The position numbers and the translations under genes were made by a program. From NCBI RefSeq assembly GCF_900465355.1, contig NZ_LS483254.1, positions 1-64,000 on the forward strand: 64,000 bases of DNA. Reading direction: 5' to 3'. Numbering within the stretch: position 1 is the stretch's first letter; every line of letters starts with the position of its first letter. The notes below the pieces were generated by a model. The model was not told the DNA's origin and made no database searches. It worked only from the letters and a program-made list of their open reading frames with translations. This document shows positions 31,653 to 40,043 of this stretch, one piece after another. The DNA is from Candidatus Bipolaricaulis anaerobius (GTDB lineage Bacteria > Bipolaricaulota > Bipolaricaulia > Bipolaricaulales > Bipolaricaulaceae).

Positions 31653-32804
31653 CTACTCGAGACCGCCCCGGCCCGACACCAGCCCTGCCGCCTGGGCCCA
31701 GTGGGGGAAGAGGGGATCGGCCAGGCTGTACTCCCCTCCTCTCCTCTCCGCCAGCCCCTCCCGCTGGAGGGCGGCGAGCGCGCGCTGAACGTGGGATGGG
31801 CTCTTGAGCTCGAACCGCGCCACCGTGTCCGCGGCGAACAGGGACGCCCCGGCCCCGAGCTCGACGAGGGCGAGGAGGCACCGTCGCTGGTAGAGGGTCA
31901 GTCTCTCCCACAGGCGGCGGTAGTAGGCATCGTGCCACCCGACGACGGCGGCAAGGGCGCTCGCCAGATCCTGGTCCGTGATCGGGCCCCCCCGCGCCTG
32001 CGCCCACAGCTCGTGGGCGAGGGTCTGCACGAAGTACGGGTGGTCGTCCACGACCTGGCACAGCTGGGCAGCGAGATCCGGCGGGAGGTCCATTCCCCCG
32101 CTCCGGAACCCGGCGACGAGGAACGGGACGAACTCATCCCGCGGGACCGCCCCGAGGCGGAGCGGCCGGCCGATCCGGAAGAACGGGGACCTCTCCGCGG
32201 CGAAGAGCTCCTCCATCATCCCCGTCTCGCTCCCCGCGAACACGTAGCTCACATGGTCGTGCATCTGGAACGCCGCCCGCATCGCCCGCAGGAGCCCGTC
32301 GCCCCCCAGCTCGTGCACGACCGGGAACTCGTCGAGCGCTACCGGGAGCCGCACGCCGAGCTCCTCGGCCGCCCGCTGGGGGAGGTCGAGGGCCTCGGCG
32401 AGCGTCGCCGGCTCGGTGAGGCGCGGGCTATAGCCGAGCTCGACCTGGATCCGGCCGGTCGAGTCGAGGACGAGGCGGGGCTGGAGGCGCGCCAGGAACG
32501 TGCGCCCCCACCGCCGCGCCCGTTCCACGGGGGACTCCGTCCCAGCGAGGACCGCCGAGATGAGGAGCTCGACCATGCTCTGGAGGGAGAGAGCGCGGGA
32601 GAGATCCACGTACACCCACTTCTCCGTGGCGGGGAGGCGGCGGAACGCCTCCAGGATGAGGGACGTCTTCCCGTACCGGCGCGGGGAGTAGAGGAACATG
32701 TGCTCCCCCGCGCGGAACGCCTGGTGGAGGGCAGCGATCTCCTCCGCCCGATCCACGAACAGGTCCCCTGTCACGACCCCGCTGTACCGGAACGGGTTCT
32801 CCAT
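31653..32804 (-). CDS. AAA-type ATPase (archaeal ATPase / PF01637-like)
   Basis: 383 residues. It starts MENPFRYSGVVTGDLFVDRAEEIAALHQAF, typical of the family, then Walker A YSPRRYGKTSLI, an arm DEFPVVHELGGDGLLRAMRAAFQ with a Walker-B-like acid, and a C-terminal winged-helix region (YQRRCLLALVELGAGASLFAADTVARFELKSPSHVQRALAALQREGLAE). Such proteins are often mobile or defence-associated ATPases of unclear role. ATG at 32804 is chosen because a perfect TATAAT ends six bases before it. It ends 11 bases before the phosphorylase start. Confidence 0.85.
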   Translation of the reverse strand: MENPFRYSGVVTGDLFVDRAEEIAALHQAFRAGEHMFLYSPRRYGKTSLILEAFRRLPATEKWVYVDLSRALSLQSMVELLISAVLAGTESPVERARRWGRTFLARLQPRLVLDSTGRIQVELGYSPRLTEPATLAEALDLPQRAAEELGVRLPVALDEFPVVHELGGDGLLRAMRAAFQMHDHVSYVFAGSETGMMEELFAAERSPFFRIGRPLRLGAVPRDEFVPFLVAGFRSGGMDLPPDLAAQLCQVVDDHPYFVQTLAHELWAQARGGPITDQDLASALAAVVGWHDAYYRRLWERLTLYQRRCLLALVELGAGASLFAADTVARFELKSPSHVQRALAALQREGLAERRGGEYSLADPLFPHWAQAAGLVSGRGGLE

Positions 32805-32810
32805 GGCCTG

Positions 32811-32816
32811 ATTATA
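32811..32816 (-). promoter_or_regulatory. -10 element of AAA ATPase gene, leaderless
   Basis: A perfect TATAAT with six bases to the ATG. The -35 position has no good match. Confidence 0.5.
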
Positions 32817-32849
32817 CAATGCTGTGTAACACGCGACGGTATAACGCGG

Positions 32850-33005
32850 GACCCCTCTCCCCCCTCACCCAGACCCTCTCCCCCCTGCGGGGGGAGAGGG
32901 GTTGGTCTTCTCGACCTCGCTCCAGCCGGCGGTCGAGCCTCTTCCCCCAGTTCTTTTCCCCCTCCCTTGAGGGAGGGGCGGGGGGAGGGATTAGGGGGAG
33001 AGATT
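32850..33005. repeat. Repeat cluster J, the last in the window
   Basis: CCCCTCACCC, CCTCTCCCCCC-TGC-GGGGGGAGAGG and a CCCTCCCTTGAGGGAGGG unit between the end of the long transporter operon and the AAA ATPase gene. No unit of this type is seen from here to 64000. Confidence 0.85.
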
Positions 33006-33026
33006 ATTAAGGGTGGGGGGCGGCCG

Positions 33027-34280
33027 TCACGCGAGTTTCTCCCGCAGGCGGGCGGAGAGGTAGTCGATCGCCCACACCAGGATCACGATGAGGATCATCA
33101 CCGTCCCCGCCTGGCGGTACTGGACGCCCCAGATGTAGTTGATGAGCCGCTGGCCGATCCCGCCCCCGCCCACGAGGCCGACCACGGTCGCCATGCGGAT
33201 GTTGATGTCCCACCGGTAGAGGGTGAACGAGATGTAGGGGTTCACGATCTGGGGGATGATCGCGTAGCGGAGGACTGAGAGGCGCCCCGCCCCGGTGGCG
33301 GTGATGGCCTCGATCGGCCCCTGGTCAATCGCCTCCAGCCGTTCAGCGTAGAGCTTCACGAGATCGGCGATGGAGTGCACCCACAGGGCGAGGATCCCCG
33401 CGAACGCGGACCTTAGCGCGGTGACCCACACCAGGAAGATGATCGCCCAGATGATCGGCTCGATGGAGCGGATGATGCTCATCGCCCCGCGGATGATCGT
33501 GTAGATGGGCCTCCCCACCGGGCCGGTCATGAGGTTCCGTGCGGCGAGGAAGCTGAGCGGCACCGCCACGACCACCGCAAACAGGGTCGCTAGGACGGCC
33601 ATGAAGATGGTGACGATCATGTCCCGCCCAGCATCGAGGAGGATCGAGGTGTCGGGGGAGATGAGGGCCCGCCAGAAATCCGCCGTCTCGCCCGCCTGGT
33701 AGAACAGGCGCGCAAGCGCGGGCCAGCTAATCGTCACCCCGACCGCGGCGGCGCAGGTCACAACGAGGAGCGCCGCTACGAACAGCCCGGCCGACGTCCG
33801 GTACCACGGGGCCGGAGCCACCCCCTCCATCCTCCGCGGCCGCAGCCGAAGCCCCGAGAGGCGTTCGTGAAGGGGAGGATCGAACAGGAACCCGATCCCG
33901 GGGAGGACGAAAGCGTGCCAGAGGAGGAGGTATCGAACGCGCGCGCCGCGGGAGGCTTCCCTCCCCTCGGCCGGGCCGAGCTCCCGCCCCACGAGCCGCT
34001 GCCCCAATGAGAGCCCAAAGGTCCCCCACAGCGCAGCCCCTTCCCCGACCCCCACCGCGAACAGCCACCATGGGACGAGCGTGTAGGCCGTCGCGCCGAG
34101 GGCGTACCACGCGTAGGCGTAGCTCACGAGGATCCACAGGATCCCGAGCCCCCCAGCATCGATGAGGAACACCGCGAAGTACCGCCCGGCCGCTTGCGCC
34201 CTCCGCACCAGGGCATCCCGGATCCCGGCCAGGGTGGTCCACGGCGGCCGCTCGGACAGGTACCCCTCGGGATAGCCCAT
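33027..34280 (-). CDS. PhnE-type ABC permease with N-terminal RDD-like domain (second permease)
   Basis: 417 residues. Residues about 20-165 form an RDD-like membrane domain (GRYFAVFLIDAGGLGILWILVSYAYAWYALG..., SLGQRLVGREL). From about 180 onward it is a phosphonate/phosphite-type permease: TIFMAVLATLFAVVVAVPLSFLAARNL, then SIEPIIWAIIFLVWV, EAIDQGPIEAITATGAGRLSVLRYAIIPQI (EAA loop), and WDINIRMATVVGLVGGGGIGQRLI. Start is fixed by a TGATG overlap with the first permease gene. It is the last gene of the long operon, followed by a repeat cluster. Confidence 0.85.
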   Translation of the reverse strand: MGYPEGYLSERPPWTTLAGIRDALVRRAQAAGRYFAVFLIDAGGLGILWILVSYAYAWYALGATAYTLVPWWLFAVGVGEGAALWGTFGLSLGQRLVGRELGPAEGREASRGARVRYLLLWHAFVLPGIGFLFDPPLHERLSGLRLRPRRMEGVAPAPWYRTSAGLFVAALLVVTCAAAVGVTISWPALARLFYQAGETADFWRALISPDTSILLDAGRDMIVTIFMAVLATLFAVVVAVPLSFLAARNLMTGPVGRPIYTIIRGAMSIIRSIEPIIWAIIFLVWVTALRSAFAGILALWVHSIADLVKLYAERLEAIDQGPIEAITATGAGRLSVLRYAIIPQIVNPYISFTLYRWDINIRMATVVGLVGGGGIGQRLINYIWGVQYRQAGTVMILIVILVWAIDYLSARLREKLA

Positions 34281-35560
34281 CACGCGATCCTCTCCCGGAG
34301 CCAGCCGGAGATGTAGTCCATCGCCCACACGATGGCCACGATCACGATCACCACCGCCCCCACCTTCGGCCAGTCCCCCTGGTTCTTGTAGTAAAAGAGC
34401 ATGTCCCCGATCCCGCCCCCCCCGACGAGGGCGATCACGGTGGACATGCGGACGTTGATGTCCCACCGGTAGAGGGTGAACGCCCAGAAGCTGGGCAAGA
34501 CCTGGGGGATCACCGCGTGGCGCACTACCTGGACCCGGCTGCCCCCTACGGCCCACACCGCCTCCAGCGGACCGGAGGACACGCCCTCCACCTGCTCTGA
34601 GTAGAGCTTCCCCAGGGCGGCGATGGTGTGCACGGTGAGGGCGAGGATCCCCGCCAGCGTCGTTCCATAGCCGACCCACACCGCGAAGATCGAGCCCCAG
34701 ATGATCGTCTCGATGGAACGGAACACGTTGAAGAACCCACGCACGATCCCGTACACCGCCCACCCTACCGGGCTGAACCCCATCACGTTCCGCGCCCCAA
34801 AAAAGGAGAGGGGAAAGGCAATGGCTGCCCCGAGGATCGTCGCCATGAGGGCCATGAACACGGTGACGACGGCGAGGTCGAGGATGGAGTAGGACTGGGC
34901 GCGGAGCGAGAACACGGGATCGGGGGTCGTGAAGTAGCGGAAGTCCGGGCGCAGCATCTCCCCCCAGATCCGCCCCGCCTGGGATGACCGGCGGGTCAGG
35001 ACTTGAAAGTTGATCCCGATGATGAGCCATCCCACCCACAGGGTGAGCGCGCTGAGGAACAAGGCCAGGATGCCCCACTGGGTGGCGAGGGCGCGGCGGC
35101 CCGGCCGCTCGGGGTCAGGAGAGATGGGGCGCAGGCTCACCCCCACGGCCCGGTCGTGCCACGGATCCCCTCCCCGCCAAAACCCGACCGCAAGCAAGGG
35201 GACGGAGATGTGCCAGAGGAGGATGCGAGCGAGCCTCCGCCCGACCGTGATCCGCCCCCCTCCCCTATCCTGGAATTCGGCCCCGATTGCGCGCTGGCCG
35301 AGGCTCCGGCCAAGGGAGCGGCACCACACCGCGAGTTCGAGCGTAGCGAGGATGACCAGGGGCCAACCCCAGGGGGGGAGGGTCAACGTGCCCCACCAGT
35401 CCACGTGGACGGTGTACCAGTAGTAATTGAGGAGGTACACCACGCAGTAGGCGACGTACCCCCAGGCCATCCAATCGAGGGCGAACGAGAGCGCGCGCCG
35501 GGAGAGGGCCACCCCCCGCCCAGCCGAGGCGGAACCCACAGCCGCGCTCTCCCCGTTCAC
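34280..35560 (-). CDS. PhnE-type ABC permease with N-terminal RDD domain (first permease)
   Basis: 426 residues. An RDD domain occupies about 20-150 (SRRALSFALDWMAWGYVAYCVVYLL, then SLGRSLGQRAIGAEFQDRGGGRITVGRRLARILLWHISVPLL, then DPWHDRAVGVSLRP). The PhnE module follows (TVFMALMATILGAAIAFPLSFFGARNVMG, SIETIIWGSIFAVWVGYGTTLAGILALTVH, EQVEGVSSGPLEAVWAVGGSRVQVVRHAVIPQV, WDINVRMSTVIALVGGGGIGDMLF). RDD is normally a stand-alone membrane domain; fusion to PhnE is unusual. ATGA overlap with phnC. Confidence 0.88.
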   Translation of the reverse strand: MNGESAAVGSASAGRGVALSRRALSFALDWMAWGYVAYCVVYLLNYYWYTVHVDWWGTLTLPPWGWPLVILATLELAVWCRSLGRSLGQRAIGAEFQDRGGGRITVGRRLARILLWHISVPLLAVGFWRGGDPWHDRAVGVSLRPISPDPERPGRRALATQWGILALFLSALTLWVGWLIIGINFQVLTRRSSQAGRIWGEMLRPDFRYFTTPDPVFSLRAQSYSILDLAVVTVFMALMATILGAAIAFPLSFFGARNVMGFSPVGWAVYGIVRGFFNVFRSIETIIWGSIFAVWVGYGTTLAGILALTVHTIAALGKLYSEQVEGVSSGPLEAVWAVGGSRVQVVRHAVIPQVLPSFWAFTLYRWDINVRMSTVIALVGGGGIGDMLFYYKNQGDWPKVGAVVIVIVAIVWAMDYISGWLRERIA

Positions 35561-36330
35561 CTGACCTCGACTTCCTCGGCGTCCTCGCCGTAGATCTCTT
35601 TGAACTTCACGTTGTCGATCGCCTGCGGCGATCCATCGAACACGAGCTGGCCGTCCTTGAGGGCGATGATCCGCGTCCCGTAGCGGCGGGCGAGCGACAA
35701 AAAGTGCAAGCTGGCGATGACCGTGACCCCATCTTCCTTGTTCATCTGCTCCAGGTACTGCATGATGGAGTGCGAGGTCGCGGGATCGAGGGCGGACACG
35801 GGCTCATCGGCAAGGAGCAATTCCGGCTCCTGCATGAGGGCGCGGGCGATCCCCACCCGCTGCCGCTGTCCTCCGGAGAGCTGATCCACCCGCACATAGG
35901 CCTTGTCCCGCAGCCCGACCCGCTCCAGGCTGGCGAGGGCCTTCTCCCGATCCTCCTCCGGGAACCAGCCGAGGAGCGCCCGCCACCCTGGCAGGTAGCC
36001 AAGCCTCCCGGTGAGGACGTTCGCGATCGCGGTGGAGCGGTCCACGAGGTTGAACTGCTGGAAGATCATCCCGATCTTGCGGCGCACCCGCCGCATCCGG
36101 GCCTGAGAGAGGCGGGTCACCTCGACCCCATCGAGCCAGATCTTCCCCTTCGTCGGCTCGATCAACCGGTTGATGCAACGGAGCAGGGTGGACTTCCCCG
36201 AGCCGGACAGGCCGATCACCACGAGGAACTCCCCCTTCTCCACTGCAAAGCTGAGGTCGCGCAGGGCGAGGACCTGCCCCCGCTCGTAGACCTTCGTCAG
36301 GTGCTCGACACCGAGGTATGGATTAGCCAT
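35557..36330 (-). CDS. phnC: PhnC-type ABC ATPase
   Basis: 257 residues. Walker A VIGLSGSGKSTLLRCINRL, Q-loop MIFQQFNLVDRSTAIANVLTGRLGYLPGWRALLG (the insert is characteristic of PhnC), signature LSGGQRQRVGIARAL, Walker [14 protein letters not shown]. It powers the importer with the two permeases downstream and PhnD upstream. ATG at 36330 is chosen since the earlier in-frame ATG at 36345 lies inside a 13-pair stem. Substrate class is phosphonate, phosphite or another phospho-compound; no C-P lyase genes are in the window. Confidence 0.93.
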   Translation of the reverse strand: MANPYLGVEHLTKVYERGQVLALRDLSFAVEKGEFLVVIGLSGSGKSTLLRCINRLIEPTKGKIWLDGVEVTRLSQARMRRVRRKIGMIFQQFNLVDRSTAIANVLTGRLGYLPGWRALLGWFPEEDREKALASLERVGLRDKAYVRVDQLSGGQRQRVGIARALMQEPELLLADEPVSALDPATSHSIMQYLEQMNKEDGVTVIASLHFLSLARRYGTRIIALKDGQLVFDGSPQAIDNVKFKEIYGEDAEEVEVR

Positions 36331-36341
36331 GGGCAGACAAA

Positions 36342-36370
36342 CCATGGGGGAGGCGATGCCTCCCCCATGG
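36342..36370 (-). terminator. Intercistronic stem-loop between phnD and phnC
   Basis: CCATGGGGGAGGC, loop GAT, GCCTCCCCCATGG: a perfect 13-pair stem followed on the minus strand by TTTGTC. Placed right after the binding-protein gene, it fits a partial terminator or 3' stabiliser that raises PhnD over the membrane parts. A similar stem follows bmpA. Confidence 0.7.
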
Positions 36371-36391
36371 TCGCGATGCCTTCACCTGAGC

Positions 36392-37405
36392 CTACCGCTC
36401 GGGGTTGGGCAACCCCACGAGCGACCGGTACGTATCGTAGTAGGAGTCGTCGATGAGCTCGACGTCGGTCCACTCATAGAAGTTGGGGTTGCTCCACAGA
36501 GCCTTGCCCTCCGGGGAGCGGATGTGGGCGATGATCGCGGCCACAATCGCGTTCTCCACGCGGATCGGGAACCCCGCCGAGAAGGCGATGCAGTCATTCG
36601 GCAGAGGGCCGACCGTATCGAGCACCCCGATCTTCTCGATGATCTCCTCGAGGGTGCCCATCCCCTCGATCTGGGATACAGCGTAGCGCAGGTCCACGCA
36701 TGTCCCGCGGACCTCCGGCGGATAGAGGGCGTTGTTCTCCCGGTCCCAGATCCACATCTCGGGGTCCATGCCGTAGTCCCACTTCGGGCCATCGTAGCCA
36801 GCTGGGGGCTCCGGCGGGGAGCCGTACCCGGTGCAGAAGTCGCCCTGGCCCTTGAGGAGGGCGATCAACGAGTTCGGGTGGCCACCGGATTTCACCACGC
36901 CGCCCACGACCACGCCGTTGTCCTCGAGGTACTTCTTGGGGAAGACGTACCCGGACGTGGAGCCCTCATCGTTGTAGATCCAGATCTTACCGTTCAGGTC
37001 GTGGATCGAGGTGTACCCCGCCGCCCGCGGGACGTAGATGCTGGAGAAGTAGAACGAGTACCCGCGGCGCACGGCGGCCAGCCGGGCGTGGGCCCCGAAG
37101 TTCGTCTCCACCGAGATCCGGGCGTACTGGTCCGTGGTCGGGGTCCCCATCACGTTCCCCTCCGCCGCCTTGAACGCCTCGACGAGCGCGGCGTAGTCCG
37201 GCATCACCCGCGGGACGATGTACAGACCGGTCGCCTTCCCGATATCCTCGACGATCTGCTTGGCCGTCGCCTCGATCACTTCCGCCCGCGTGGATGGGGG
37301 GAACACCCAGATGATCGGGTTGTCCCTCGTGCCGAGCGCCTGGGCGAGCCCCGTCGCCCCCAGCGCCACCGTTACCACCAACACTGCCAACGTGAGTCGC
37401 TTCAC
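36392..37405 (-). CDS. phnD: PhnD-type phosphate/phosphonate-binding protein
   Basis: 337 residues with a signal peptide (MKRLTLAVLVVTVALGATGLAQA). PhnD-like landmarks: NPIIWVFPPSTRAEVIEATAKQIVEDI, GNVMGTPTTDQYARIS, GYTSIHDLNGKIWIYNDEGSTSGYVFPKKYLEDNG (the S-T-S-G ligand loop) and VVKSGGHPNSLIALLKGQGDFCTGY. GTG start with AGGAGGTG upstream. A TATAAT at 37434-37429 overlaps the stop of the preceding gene, so it may also have its own promoter. Confidence 0.92.
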   Translation of the reverse strand: MKRLTLAVLVVTVALGATGLAQALGTRDNPIIWVFPPSTRAEVIEATAKQIVEDIGKATGLYIVPRVMPDYAALVEAFKAAEGNVMGTPTTDQYARISVETNFGAHARLAAVRRGYSFYFSSIYVPRAAGYTSIHDLNGKIWIYNDEGSTSGYVFPKKYLEDNGVVVGGVVKSGGHPNSLIALLKGQGDFCTGYGSPPEPPAGYDGPKWDYGMDPEMWIWDRENNALYPPEVRGTCVDLRYAVSQIEGMGTLEEIIEKIGVLDTVGPLPNDCIAFSAGFPIRVENAIVAAIIAHIRSPEGKALWSNPNFYEWTDVELIDDSYYDTYRSLVGLPNPER

Positions 37406-37428
37406 AGCACCACCTCCTGGTGTGTCCG

Positions 37429-37434
37429 ATTATA
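37429..37434 (-). promoter_or_regulatory. Possible internal promoter before phnD
   Basis: A perfect TATAAT overlapping the stop codon of the BtpA gene, 23 bases before the phnD start. No good -35 at the expected distance. Confidence 0.35.
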
Positions 37435-38221
37435 CCCGCCCCCCGCGGCGGGCGCGGGCCGCGACGAGGGCTCGTACCCGGTCCGCCTCCACCGGGTTCC
37501 CCACCACCCCGCCGGCCTTGAGGGAGGTGCCGACGATGAACCCCGCGGCCCGGGGGTAGTGGAGGAGGTTCTCCGGCCGGATCCCGCTCCCCACGAACAC
37601 GGGGAGCCCCGAGGCATCCTGAACTGCCTCCACGTCAGCGGGCGGGGGCGGCTCCCCCGTCCCCCCGCCGGTGACGATGAGGGCGTCGGGCCCGTTGCGG
37701 GCCGCATCGCGCGCCGCAGAAGGGAGGGTGTCCAGGTGCACGGCGTGCTTCACGTGGACGTCGGCGAGCACGGCCACCTCCCCCCCGAGCACCCGCCGCA
37801 GGTCGAGGATCGCCCGCGCCTCCCCCTCGATCAGTCCCTGGTCCGTGAACGCGACCCCGCTGAACACGTTCACGCGGATGAACGACGCCCCAGCGAGGGA
37901 CGCGATCGCAAGCGCCGCCACGCCGTCCGAGCGAAGGACGTTCACCCCCAGCGGGATCCGCGCCCCCCGCGCGAGCTCGCGGGCCACGATCGCCAACGCC
38001 GCCACCGTGGTCGGGTCGGCCTTCTTGCGAAACGGGGCATCGCCGAAGTTCTCCACGATCGCCCCGTCCGCCCCACCCGCCTCCAGGGCAGCGAGGTCGG
38101 CTCGCGCCCGGTCGAGGATCGGATCAAGGCCTCCCCCCTTGGAGCGCGGCGCCCCCGGCAAGGGGGGGAGGTGGATCACCCCCACCACGGGCCGCGAGCC
38201 CTGAGGCCAGGGAAGGGGCAA
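37430..38221 (-). CDS. BtpA/SgcQ family protein (1)
   Basis: 263 residues, TIM-barrel type. Start is TTG at 38221, two bases after the upstream BtpA stop. Family landmarks: VVGVIHLPPLPGAPRS, ADGAIVENFGDAPF, IPLGVNVLRSDGVAALAIASLAGASFIRVNVFSG, VLADVHVKHAVHL, DALIVTGGGTGEPP and VFVGSGIRPENLLHY. BtpA proteins were linked to photosystem I in cyanobacteria, but most members lie in sugar or nucleoside operons and have no assigned reaction. Together with PfkB it likely handles a phosphorylated sugar or nucleoside product (inference). Confidence 0.87.
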   Translation of the reverse strand: MPLPWPQGSRPVVGVIHLPPLPGAPRSKGGGLDPILDRARADLAALEAGGADGAIVENFGDAPFRKKADPTTVAALAIVARELARGARIPLGVNVLRSDGVAALAIASLAGASFIRVNVFSGVAFTDQGLIEGEARAILDLRRVLGGEVAVLADVHVKHAVHLDTLPSAARDAARNGPDALIVTGGGTGEPPPPADVEAVQDASGLPVFVGSGIRPENLLHYPRAAGFIVGTSLKAGGVVGNPVEADRVRALVAARARRGGRV

Positions 38222-38223
38222 CG

Positions 38224-39075
38224 CTACCCCCGCCCGGACCGGGCCGCGGCCACGAACCGCACCACCCGCTCCTCATCCACCGGCGCGGTCGGATCGCCCC
38301 CGCGCTTGAGGCTCGACCCGACGATGACCCCGTCCGCCCACTGCAGGAAGTGGGCGATGTTCTCCTCCGTCGCCCCCGATCCCACCAGGACCGGACGGTG
38401 GGCGAGCTCCTTCGCCGCCCGCACCTTCTCCCCAGCGGGGGCATCCCCGGTCATGCGGCCGGAGACGATGAGGGCATCCGCCCCGTAGAACTCGGTCCAC
38501 GCGATGTGGGTGGCGAGGTCGATCCCCGGGAAGCGGACGGCGTGCTTCTTGTCCACATCGCAGAGGAGCTTGATGTGCTCGGCCCCGAGTTCCTTCCGCT
38601 TGCGGAGAAGCTCGGCGGCACAGCCGTGGTCGAACTCGCCCGTGTCCCACACCTGGGCCCCGGTGAGGAGGCACACCCGGATGAACGCCGCCCCACAGGC
38701 GACGGCGATGGCCAGCGCGACCACGCCCCCGTTGTGGACGACGTTGATCCCCACCGGGACCGAGACCTCCTCCACCACCGCCCGAGCGGCGACGGCGTGG
38801 CACGCGCTCTCCTCGGGGGGCACGGCCCGCCCCACGTGGTAGGGGAGGTCCCACATGTTCTCCACGATCAGCCCGTCCACCCCGCCCCGCACGAGGGCCC
38901 GCGCATCGGAGAGCGCCGCCGCGATGATCTTCTCCATCCCGTAGCCGGCGTACCCCGGCGCGCCGGGGAGCGGCCACAGGTGGACCATCCCGATCACTGG
39001 AACCTCCACCCCACAGAGGTCGCCAAGCGACGCGATCCTTAGCCCATCCCAGCGCTCCTTCCACTCCGCGCTCAT
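38224..39075 (-). CDS. BtpA/SgcQ family protein (2)
   Basis: 283 residues. ATG at 39075 follows GGAAGGAGGG and overlaps the kinase stop (ATGA). Landmarks parallel the other copy: VIGMVHLWPLPGAPGYAGYG, VDGLIVENMWDLPYHVG, VPVGINVVHNGGVVALAIAVACGAAFIRVCLLTGAQVWDTG, KLLCDVDKKHAVRF, DALIVSGRMTGDAP and VLVGSGATEENIAHFL. Two adjacent divergent BtpA paralogs may form a hetero-oligomer or do successive steps. Confidence 0.88.
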   Translation of the reverse strand: MSAEWKERWDGLRIASLGDLCGVEVPVIGMVHLWPLPGAPGYAGYGMEKIIAAALSDARALVRGGVDGLIVENMWDLPYHVGRAVPPEESACHAVAARAVVEEVSVPVGINVVHNGGVVALAIAVACGAAFIRVCLLTGAQVWDTGEFDHGCAAELLRKRKELGAEHIKLLCDVDKKHAVRFPGIDLATHIAWTEFYGADALIVSGRMTGDAPAGEKVRAAKELAHRPVLVGSGATEENIAHFLQWADGVIVGSSLKRGGDPTAPVDEERVVRFVAAARSGRG

Positions 39076-40043
39076 CGTCCCTCCTTCCGCCAGTGGGTCT
39101 CGATCCACCCGGCAAGGGTACTCCCCCGGTCGAGGAGGGCCAGGAGGTCGCCCCGCTCGGGCAGGGGTCCCCCTGCCCCATGCCGGACCGCGGCCGCACC
39201 GAGGAGGTTCCCGAGCTCCCCCACCTCCTCCGGCTCCCAGCCGGAGAGGACCCCCACGATCGCCCCGGCGTTGAACGCATCCCCGGCCCCAGTCGTGTTC
39301 CCCACCTCGACGGGGTGACCGGGGACGCACGCCCCGCCGCAAGGGCCCTGGACTAAGCACCCATCGCGATCGAGCTTCACCGCCACCCAGCCCACCCCAC
39401 GGCGGCGGAGCTCCGCGGCCCCGGACCACGGATCGTCGTGCCCCGTGAGGTCGCGGATCTCGTGCCGGTTGGGGAGGAGGAGGGCGAAGGCCGACAGGGG
39501 ATCGCGGTCGCCCCGCACGGTGCCCGCCATCGCTCCCGGGTCGAGGCTCAGGGGAATCCCCTCCGCCTGGGCACGGGCCACGGCGCGCTCCGCCGCGGCG
39601 CGCTCGGCCCCCCCACGCCATGCATAGCCGGAGACGTGGAGCCAGTCCACCCCAGCGAGCCAGGACCCCGGAATCTCCTCCCACCGGAGATCGCGCGCCG
39701 CGCCAGGCGAGGCGAGGAGGGTCCGTTCCCCGCCAGGGTGGATGAGGGCGAAGCAGAGGCCGGTCGGCCTCCCCGCGATGCGTTGGAGCCACGTCGGGGG
39801 GACACCGTCCCGGATGAGGGACTGCAGGAGCCAGTCCGCGAACGGATCGTCGCCCACCGCCGCCGCGAGGCGCACCTCGCACCCGAGCGCCGCGAGCCAG
39901 CGGGCGGTGAGCGCAGCCGATCCCCCCACCGCCAGTGCGGCGTCGGCATGGGCCTCTCCCCCCGGGGGAGGCACGGCCCCGACCCGGATCGTCACGTCCG
40001 CGTTCAGGTCGCCCAGAACGGCGACGACCGGACGGCGGCTCAC
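39072..40043 (-). CDS. PfkB-family sugar/nucleoside kinase
   Basis: 323 residues. Start GTG 40043 overlaps the permease stop (GTGA), giving SRRPVVAVLGDLNADVTIRVGAVPPPGGEAHADAALAVGGSAALTARWLAALGCEV with the PfkB signature 1 region. The second signature and ATP/anion hole is VEVGNTTGAGDAFNAGAIVG with catalytic Asp in GAGD. It phosphorylates a sugar or nucleoside; ribokinase, pseudouridine kinase and nucleoside kinases all share this pattern. Context beside a nucleoside-type importer favours a nucleoside or ribose. Confidence 0.92.
   Translation of the reverse strand: MSRRPVVAVLGDLNADVTIRVGAVPPPGGEAHADAALAVGGSAALTARWLAALGCEVRLAAAVGDDPFADWLLQSLIRDGVPPTWLQRIAGRPTGLCFALIHPGGERTLLASPGAARDLRWEEIPGSWLAGVDWLHVSGYAWRGGAERAAAERAVARAQAEGIPLSLDPGAMAGTVRGDRDPLSAFALLLPNRHEIRDLTGHDDPWSGAAELRRRGVGWVAVKLDRDGCLVQGPCGGACVPGHPVEVGNTTGAGDAFNAGAIVGVLSGWEPEEVGELGNLLGAAAVRHGAGGPLPERGDLLALLDRGSTLAGWIETHWRKEGR

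Noticed and set aside
13100-33005. Insertion sequence or prophage in the repeat-rich part
   Set aside because: No transposase, integrase or phage structural gene is recognisable.
33027-37405. Phosphonate degradation locus
   Set aside because: Only the importer type matches; no C-P lyase (phnG-M), phosphonatase or phosphite dehydrogenase is present.
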